Positions 7,161 to 10,916 of a DNA stretch of 10,916 nucleotides are shown here, one piece after another. The notes below the pieces were generated by a model. That model did not search any database, was not told the origin of the DNA, and saw only the letters and a program-made list of their open reading frames with translations. The stretch comes from JARYMI01 sp964550915 (lineage in GTDB: Bacteria; Acidobacteriota; Aminicenantia; Aminicenantales; UBA8522). Made by a program: the position numbers and the translations under genes. The stretch covers positions 1 to 10,916 of the forward strand of contig CAZKBY010000079.1 of assembly GCA_964550915.1 (NCBI GenBank). The letters are read 5' to 3'. Positions within the stretch are counted from its first letter, which is position 1. Each line of letters begins with the position of its first letter.

Positions 7161-7913
7161 TCAAGAGCCGCTGGCCGAGTGGAAAAATTGAAATTCGTAC
7201 TCCTCGATCAACCCCTGGTCGGCAAAGCTGAAATAGCAATTGTTGCCGATGACGATATGATCGAGAACCTTGAGCTGCATCAGCCGGGCAGCAAAGACGA
7301 GTTCTTTCGTGATCTCTTTATCACAGACGGAGGGTTCGGGGTCACCCGAAGGGTGGTTGTGGACGAAGATGAGCGAGGTCGCTTCATATCTTAAAGCATC
7401 CTTGATGATCTCCCGTGGATAGACGACACTCGAATCAATCGTACCCTCAAAAAGCGTCTTCTCCTCGAGAATCTGATTCTTGGCGTCTAAGAAAAGGACT
7501 TTAAAGGTCTCTTTTTTTAGGTCCCGCAGGGCATGAAAGAGATAATCAAAAACTTCACGTGAAGAACGGCAGTAGGCTTTCTTCATCATTCGCTCCCGGA
7601 GAAAACGCCGGGACACTTCATGGACGAACTTGAGTCCGAAAACATTATGTGGGCCGATCCCCTTAATTTTCTGGAGCTCGTGGCTGTCGGCCTCTAACAC
7701 ACCGCTCAGAGTCTTGAACTCTCTCAACGCTTCCTTGGCCTGCTCCTTACAATCCCGACGGGGCGTAGCCAGGGCCAGGAGCAACTCGATGATCTCATAG
7801 TCCAAAAAGCCGTCGAGCCCGCCTTGAAGGAACTTCTCCCGCAGCCGCTTCCTGTGTCCATGATAGCGGGATTTTGGGAGCCTGACTTTTTTGCCCTCGT
7901 TTGTCATGGTCAT
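7161..7913 (-). CDS. radC: RadC/UPF0758 family JAMM-domain protein
   Basis: Member of the RadC (UPF0758) family. The name implies DNA repair, but the biochemical role is unsettled. With ATG 7913 the protein has 250 residues. The N-terminal helical domain carries the LREKFLQGGLDGFLDYEIIELLLA pattern in two halves (about 25-47), then a helix-hairpin-helix KIKGIGPHNVFGLK (82-95). The C-terminal metalloprotease-like domain holds the JAMM motif HNHPSGDP (185-192) with Ser and Asp198 completing it. The start is uncertain. The frame is open to a GTG at 7970 with GAGG 10 nt upstream, which would add a hydrophobic segment (FPLLFVLLL) unusual for the family. ATG 7913 and 7907 give normal N-termini but lack a visible ribosome-binding site. 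An inverted-repeat element lies 9 bp after the stop codon. It is the first gene of the minus-strand block; its promoter should lie in 7914-8100. Confidence 0.9.
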   Translation of the reverse strand: MTMTNEGKKVRLPKSRYHGHRKRLREKFLQGGLDGFLDYEIIELLLALATPRRDCKEQAKEALREFKTLSGVLEADSHELQKIKGIGPHNVFGLKFVHEVSRRFLRERMMKKAYCRSSREVFDYLFHALRDLKKETFKVLFLDAKNQILEEKTLFEGTIDSSVVYPREIIKDALRYEATSLIFVHNHPSGDPEPSVCDKEITKELVFAARLMQLKVLDHIVIGNNCYFSFADQGLIEEYEFQFFHSASGS

Positions 7914-8058
7914 CAATAAAAGGACGAACAGCAGAGGAAATTCATCGCAGGTTCCGGCCAATGCCTGCACCTTCAGAAGGCCTCTAGGCTGTCAAAAGAT
8001 GGGGGCCGCCTCACCTCCTGGAGGATTCTACCCCGCGACTGCCGTAACAGAAAAAAAT

Positions 8059-8085
8059 ATTTACTTGCTGTAAATAAATTTTACA
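8059..8085. promoter_or_regulatory. Three alternating TTTAC/GTAAA half-sites, candidate activator site
   Basis: ATTTAC-TTGCT-GTAAAT (8059-8075) overlaps TGTAAA-TAAAT-TTTACA (8069-8085), both perfect inverted repeats with 5-nt spacers. The half-sites start at 8060, 8070 and 8080, one helical turn apart. They lie about 105-130 bp upstream of the predicted sigma-54 start point, a normal distance for an enhancer-binding activator. They could instead be an operator for radC. The binding protein is unknown. Confidence 0.4.
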
Positions 8086-8164
8086 TCCTCGCTCCGACCG
8101 TCCCCTGCAGGCCTTCAAGATTGTACCTATATCAATGAAAAACATTAAGTTGGCCATTCCCACG

Positions 8165-8181
8165 TTGGCATACAAATTGCT
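8165..8181 (+). promoter_or_regulatory. Sigma-54 (RpoN) -24/-12 promoter of the sigma-factor/TonB operon
   Basis: TTGGCATACAAATTGCT matches the consensus YTGGCACGrNNNTTGCW at the invariant positions. GG is at 8167-8168 and GC at 8179-8180 with exactly 10 nt between, TTGGCA is complete at -24 and TTGC complete at -12. A T-run follows, as often seen. Predicted transcription start is about 8191-8192, about 80 nt before the sigma-factor ATG. Such promoters need an ATP-hydrolysing activator; none is encoded in the window. Confidence 0.75.
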
Positions 8182-8270
8182 TTTTAATGGAGTGAGCAAC
8201 CCAGAGAAAAGGCCAATGCAGGCGCCGGAAATAAATGCCGGGCTTAATTGTATAAAGAACGGGAGCGCAA

Positions 8271-8846
8271 ATGAGGCCAGACAGTGCCGACGACAAAGGA
8301 CTCATCGCCAGAGCCAAGAAGGGAGACATGAACGCGTTCGAATCGCTGGTCAGGAAATACCAGAAGCCCGTTTACCTCCTCTGCCACCGCCTCACCGGAG
8401 CTCACCAGACAGCCGATGACCTCTCACAGGAAACGTTCATCAAGGCCTTCCTTGCGCTCCCCCGTTTTATCGACGGTCTTGATTTTTATTCCTGGATCCG
8501 CGAAATCGCGCTTAACAACTGCTTCAACTTCCTCAAGAAATGGAAGCGGGAGAGACCGCTGGCGGAGGAAAAAAATGCAGCCGGGCACAATTTCCTGTCC
8601 TCTCCAAGCGAATCGCCTCCTGATGCCGTCCAAAGAGACGAGATGGAAAAGAAATTCAGGGAAGCTTTCCGAACACTCCCGGACAACGAACGGTCCATCT
8701 TCGCTTTAAGAACATTCGAAAACATGAGCTATCAGGAAATTGCCCGCTCACTGGCCATCCCGATGGGCACGGTCATGTCACGCCTCAACAGGGCCAGGAA
8801 AAAACTCAAGGACCAGATGGCCGATTACCTGAGGAGAAGTTCATGA
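8271..8846 (+). CDS. ECF-type RNA polymerase sigma factor
   Basis: Sigma-70 family, extracytoplasmic-function group; redirects RNA polymerase to a small regulon. It has 191 residues and two domains. Region 2 is at about 22-90, with LVRKYQKPVYLLCHRL, then TADDLSQETFIKAF (core-binding and -10 recognition) and WIREIALNNCFNFLKKWKR. Region 4 is at about 128-180, with LPDNERSIFALRTFENMSYQEIA and the helix-turn-helix MGTVMSRLNRARKKLK. There is no region 3, as expected of ECF factors. The linker (95-125) is Ser/Pro-rich. The start is supported by GGAG 5 nt before ATG 8271. The stop overlaps the next start (ATGA), so sigma factor and anti-sigma protein should be made in step. Its own gene sits behind a sigma-54 promoter, making it a likely relay from RpoN to an ECF regulon. 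Target promoters are unknown. Confidence 0.95.
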   Translation: MRPDSADDKGLIARAKKGDMNAFESLVRKYQKPVYLLCHRLTGAHQTADDLSQETFIKAFLALPRFIDGLDFYSWIREIALNNCFNFLKKWKRERPLAEEKNAAGHNFLSSPSESPPDAVQRDEMEKKFREAFRTLPDNERSIFALRTFENMSYQEIARSLAIPMGTVMSRLNRARKKLKDQMADYLRRSS

Positions 8847-9835
8847 GACACGAGAACATTCGGGATCTCTTGGGCGCCTATCTGGATAACGAGCTCAAAG
8901 AGAAAGAAAAAAAGGAACTCGAGGAGCATCTCAGGGACTGCCGCGACTGCCGGGAGGAGCTCATGCTGCTCGGCAAGCTCGATAAGTTCGCCCGCTCGCT
9001 TCGTCCAGCTCCTCAGGCAGAGGCCTATTGGGAGACATTCCCGGCCAGAGTCAGCGCCGCCTTGAGCGAGCGCCTTGAAAATCGCCGGGAGAAGGAGGTC
9101 ACCATGTTTCAAGATTCCTTCATCGTTGGAGAGAAGAATTTCAGGCTCAAGGCGATGGTTTTTCCTGTCTCCCTGGCGACTCATCTTATTATCGCGGCCA
9201 TGCTGGTCGTCCTCCCGTTGCTCAACACGGGCACGCTGCCCGAGGTTCAAGTGTACAGTGCCTTTCTCGCTCCCCCGCCCCCACCGCCTCCTCCACCGCC
9301 GCCCCCGGCCAAGAACCGTTCCCGCTCGCAGGCGAAAACACGGATCAAACCCGTCCAAGCACAGGCGACGATCGAGCCGGGAAAACTCGTCGCCCCTGTC
9401 GAAATTCCCGAGGAGATCGCCGAAGAGCAGATCTCCGATTTCGGGGTTGAGGGCGGCGTCGAAGGCGGAGTGGAAGGCGGTGTCGTGGGCGGCGTGTTAG
9501 GGGGCGTCGTCGGCGGTGTGTTGGGCGGTGTCGTCGGAGAGATCGAAGCGCCGGTGAGGGCTGTTGGCGAGATCAAGCCGCCGAAGCTCATCAAGAGAGT
9601 CGATCCTCTTTATCCGGAGATCGCCAGGCAGGCGCGGGTCGAGGGCACTGTTATCTTAGAGGCAACCACAGACATTTACGGCCGCGTCCAAAACGTCAGA
9701 GTGCTCCGGTCGATCCCGCTTTTAGACCAGGCCGCGATCGACGCCGTCCGGCAATGGGTCTACGAGCCGATGATCATCAACGGCCGGCCGCGCGGCGTCA
9801 TCTTCGTCGTGACCGTCTACTTCCAGCTGAAATGA
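8843..9835 (+). CDS. Zinc-finger anti-sigma domain fused to a TonB energy transducer
   Basis: A 330-residue protein with two modules in one frame. Residues 1-50 match the anti-sigma zinc-finger (zf-HC2) pattern: LLGAYLDNEL, then HLRDCRDC with H29, C33 and C36 as zinc ligands. This is the domain that sequesters ECF sigma factors. Residues 88-330 are a whole TonB-type protein: a cytoplasmic start at Met88, a membrane helix about 105-128, a run of 12 prolines (144-155), a basic segment (158-169), a Gly-Val repeat (201-232) and a TonB C-terminal domain (about 246-330, with YPEIARQARVEGTV and AVRQWVYEP). Topology is consistent: finger in the cytoplasm, TonB in the periplasm reaching outer-membrane receptors. 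AGGAG lies 6 nt before ATG 8843, which overlaps the sigma-factor stop. The likely role is to hold the upstream sigma factor and to energise TonB-dependent transport; coupling of the two is inference. A strong internal start at 9104 may yield TonB alone. Confidence 0.88.
   Translation: MRHENIRDLLGAYLDNELKEKEKKELEEHLRDCRDCREELMLLGKLDKFARSLRPAPQAEAYWETFPARVSAALSERLENRREKEVTMFQDSFIVGEKNFRLKAMVFPVSLATHLIIAAMLVVLPLLNTGTLPEVQVYSAFLAPPPPPPPPPPPPAKNRSRSQAKTRIKPVQAQATIEPGKLVAPVEIPEEIAEEQISDFGVEGGVEGGVEGGVVGGVLGGVVGGVLGGVVGEIEAPVRAVGEIKPPKLIKRVDPLYPEIARQARVEGTVILEATTDIYGRVQNVRVLRSIPLLDQAAIDAVRQWVYEPMIINGRPRGVIFVVTVYFQLK
9092..9106 (+). promoter_or_regulatory. Internal ribosome-binding site and ATG for a TonB-only product
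   Basis: AAGGAGGT (9092-9099), a near-perfect anti-16S match, precedes the in-frame ATG at 9104 (Met88); 5 nt separate GGAGG from the ATG. The product MFQDSF... would be 243 residues and begins where stand-alone TonB proteins of this style begin. Caveat: the purines are also the codons for Glu-Lys-Glu-Val. Confidence 0.55.
9443..9538 (+). repeat. 12-bp-period tandem repeat encoding a Gly-Val-rich segment
   Basis: About eight imperfect 12-bp units of the type GGCGGYGTSGWR encode residues 201-232, a GV-E/V/L-G pattern between the proline run and the TonB C-terminal domain. Glu occupies the variable position in the first units and Val or Leu later, as if the array grew by unequal duplication. 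It probably acts as a flexible or filamentous periplasmic spacer. Length variation between strains would be expected. Confidence 0.7.
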
Positions 9836-9887
9836 CGCCGCGGGGGCGCTCCTCCCGAGGGACGGCCCTGGGCTTAAGTTCTCGACC

Positions 9888-10466
9888 TCACTTTCTGTCA
9901 GGAGTGAAAAACTTGATCGCGTGGAGGCGGTCAACTTCCTTAATCTTGAGCCGCAGGATATAAACGAGGACGCCGATAGAGACCCACAGCCAGGCCAGAA
10001 AAACATAAATGGCTGTCCTTTCCTTGATGTTCTGGGGGCCGGCGACGATTTTCTCCGGATGAGCATCAGCCTGAACTTTTTGCTCCTCTTGCTGGGACCC
10101 TGTCTGGGAGGCCAGAAACGCCGGTCCAGAGCACTGGCTGCTAAAAAGACCTGACCACGGCGCTGTAAGCGCAATAATCAAGGCTATGAATGTGAGTGCG
10201 TTTCTGCGCCGGCAGAAGCCGTGCTCGGCGCGTCGCCCCTCTCCTCGCGATAAAAATCTGAATACTGATCGGACATAACTACCTCTGCTAATCTTTATGA
10301 GCCGATGGGTGGTTCGGTTCGGGGGGCCCCCGCCGGCCGGAGCGTTTGATGCCATGGACTCTTTAACGCCGATAACAGCAAGATCAACCGCGAGGGGCGG
10401 AGGGGGTGAACCGAAACAGGACCCACCGGGTTCTCCTAAGTTGGGAAGGCAATTTCTGCTCATCAT
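9888..10466 (-). CDS. Small membrane protein resembling the CcmD family; start uncertain
   Basis: The believable protein is the C-terminal part, from about residue 86 (10211) on. It has a basic RRRN, a hydrophobic helix (92-108, signal or membrane anchor), a polar linker rich in Gln/Glu/Lys (120-150), a second membrane helix IYVFLAWLWVSIGVLVYILR (153-172) and a charged tail (KIKEVDRL). The second helix plus tail looks like the CcmD family, the small haem-handling subunit of cytochrome c maturation, often in the form signal-linker-helix. Placement next to a cytochrome b gene fits. The frame runs back to ATG 10466, overlapping the cytochrome b stop (ATGA), but residues 1-85 (Pro/Gly/Arg-rich) do not look like protein and coincide with an inverted-repeat element. 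ATG 10355 is another start. A third option is that the N-terminus lies in the -1 frame (30-codon ORF at 10184-10276), with a frameshift joining the two. Confidence 0.5.
   Translation of the reverse strand: MMSRNCLPNLGEPGGSCFGSPPPPLAVDLAVIGVKESMASNAPAGGGPPNRTTHRLIKISRGSYVRSVFRFLSRGEGRRAEHGFCRRRNALTFIALIIALTAPWSGLFSSQCSGPAFLASQTGSQQEEQKVQADAHPEKIVAGPQNIKERTAIYVFLAWLWVSIGVLVYILRLKIKEVDRLHAIKFFTPDRK
10184..10276 (-). CDS. 30-codon ORF with good ribosome-binding site before the CcmD-like segment
   Basis: On the minus strand GAGG, 5 nt, then ATG (10276) begins a hydrophilic 30-residue peptide (MSDQYSDFYREER... ending ETHSHS) that stops at TAG. The stop falls exactly where the hydrophobic helix begins in the neighbouring frame. 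A single -1 shift at the junction would give a normal small membrane protein: cytoplasmic tail, helix, linker, helix. It is either the true 5' end of the gene at 9888 cut by a mutation or sequencing error, or a short leader peptide. No homologue was recognised. Confidence 0.3.
   Translation of the reverse strand: MSDQYSDFYREERGDAPSTASAGAETHSHS
10306..10426. repeat. About 120-nt imperfect inverted repeat, possible structured RNA
   Basis: On the plus strand, TGGGT (10306-10310) plus TTCGGTTC (10313-10320) pairs with GAACCGAA (10408-10415) plus ACCCA (10421-10425). Inside, CCCCCGCC (10327-10334) pairs with GGCGG-A-GGG (about 10397-10405), and GCGTT (10342-10346) pairs with AACGC (10365-10369). 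The result is a bulged long stem capped by a smaller hairpin. The transcript from the cytochrome b gene would contain it on the minus strand. It matches no riboswitch or RNA family I recognise. It may be a folded intergenic RNA, an RNA-processing or stability element, or a decayed mobile repeat. Confidence 0.4.
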
Positions 10467-10916
10467 TCGAGGAGGCTCCAGACAGACAGGGCCACTGCAT
10501 AAAGAACAAAAAGGAAAGCAATCAGGGTGATGACTTTCCCTTTCCGTTCGGCCGGTTTGTTATCGATGAGAGGGAGGAAGAAAAAGAGGATGACGCCGAG
10601 CACGATCAGGAAAACAGCGACCGTGTCACCATTGATAAAAAGAATCTTGGCCGGGAAAATCTTGAGCGTCTGAAACAAAAAGAGGAAATACCACTCGGGC
10701 TTGATCCCTTCGGGCGCGGGTGCCATCAGGTCGGCCGACTTGCCGAGCGACGGCGGCAGAAAAACGGCCATGGTCACAAGGACGCCGAAAAGGACCAGCC
10801 AGACGATCATCTCGCGGTAAACAAAGTTCGGCCAGAAGGGAATGGCCCGCCGCGCCTCCTCTTTCTCGTCCGCCCCGACCGGAAGGCTCATCCCCAGCTT
10901 CTGGATGAGATAGACA
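10463..10916 (-). CDS. Cytochrome b, C-terminal part (5' end beyond window)
   Basis: Membrane subunit of a cytochrome bc-type quinol oxidoreductase. The visible 150 residues correspond to the cytochrome b C-terminal (subunit IV-like) domain: a helix about 37-54 (MIVWLVLFGVLVTMAVFL), the quinol-site motif PEWY at 73-76 within IKPEWYFLFLFQTLK, then helices at about 99-117 and 128-149. An ATG at 10891 could be taken as the start, but the frame stays open to the edge. The residues before it (VYLIQKLG, then MSLP) match the end of the last helix of the N-terminal haem-binding domain, the region written RKQGISGP in b6. The ATG also lacks a spaced ribosome-binding site. The gene is therefore judged a fused cytochrome b, incomplete here at its 5' end. 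The bis-His haem ligands lie outside the window. Its stop overlaps a possible ATG of the next ORF. Confidence 0.85.
   Translation of the reverse strand, partial: VYLIQKLGMSLPVGADEKEEARRAIPFWPNFVYREMIVWLVLFGVLVTMAVFLPPSLGKSADLMAPAPEGIKPEWYFLFLFQTLKIFPAKILFINGDTVAVFLIVLGVILFFFLPLIDNKPAERKGKVITLIAFLFVLYAVALSVWSLLE

Larger units (their letters stand above)
7914..8270. other. Divergent intergenic region between radC and the sigma-factor operon
   Basis: 357 nt without a convincing gene. From left to right it holds the possible GTG-started extension of radC (to 7970), a GC-rich inverted repeat CCTCC-T-GGAGG near 8014-8024, an A/T-rich block with three TTTAC/GTAAA half-sites (8059-8085), GACCGTCCCC (8096-8105, reverse complement of GGGGACGGTC), the sigma-54 promoter (8165-8181), and an 80-nt untranslated leader ending in GGGAG before the sigma-factor ATG. 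No convincing radC promoter pair was found. Confidence 0.6.

Noticed and set aside
8011..8199. 62-codon minus-strand ORF in the divergent region
   Set aside because: It runs over the sigma-54 promoter and half-sites, lacks a ribosome-binding site and has no recognisable content.
9836..9887. Terminator between the convergent TonB and CcmD-like genes
   Set aside because: The GC-rich gap contains only a short CCC/GGG hairpin and no T-run on either strand.
10463..10891. Separate subunit-IV gene starting at ATG 10891
   Set aside because: The frame continues to the window edge with residues typical of the preceding cytochrome b helix, and no spaced ribosome-binding site is present.
1..10916. tRNA, rRNA and CRISPR arrays
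   Set aside because: No tRNA-like cloverleaf, rRNA block or regularly spaced direct repeats were seen; the only tandem array is the coding Gly-Val repeat.

Overview
The window is a moderately GC-rich stretch of a Gram-negative bacterial chromosome. The best guess is Acidobacteriota or a close relative such as Aminicenantes. That guess rests mainly on the TonB protein (PLL...LP N-terminus, 12-proline run, Gly-Val repeat, TonB C-terminal domain), a style I associate with that phylum. It is an inference from gene style, not from a phylogenetic marker search.

Positions 4-7970 hold a colinear minus-strand block. Read in the direction of transcription it is: radC (JAMM-domain RadC/UPF0758 protein), a small inverted-repeat element, fhs (formate-tetrahydrofolate ligase), a short GAF-like coding remnant, acetyl-CoA C-acetyltransferase, 3-hydroxybutyryl-CoA dehydrogenase, recA, a Tat-signal Fe/Mn superoxide dismutase and corA. 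The thiolase and dehydrogenase are 19 nt apart and catalyse consecutive steps from acetyl-CoA to 3-hydroxybutyryl-CoA. recA and the dismutase are only 3 nt apart.

Positions 7914-8270 are a divergent intergenic region. It carries a textbook sigma-54 (-24/-12) promoter pointing right and, about 100 bp upstream of it, three alternating TTTAC/GTAAA half-sites at 10-bp spacing. The promoter faces a two-gene operon with an ATGA overlap: an ECF-type sigma factor, then one open frame joining a zinc-finger (HC2) anti-sigma domain, a membrane segment and a complete TonB energy transducer. This is the most unusual system here. One polypeptide appears to join the sigma-factor brake in the cytoplasm to the TonB arm in the periplasm, and the operon itself looks sigma-54 dependent. 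A strong internal ribosome-binding site could also make TonB alone.

Positions 9888-10916 are minus strand again. They hold the C-terminal part of a cytochrome b (PEWY motif; the gene continues past the window edge), then a roughly 120-nt imperfect inverted-repeat element likely to fold, a 30-codon ORF with a good ribosome-binding site, and a small two-helix membrane protein resembling the CcmD family whose start is unclear.

Two genes (the dismutase and the anti-sigma/TonB fusion) share one design: a long form carrying an extra N-terminal module, and an internal ATG behind a strong Shine-Dalgarno exactly where the ordinary family member would start.
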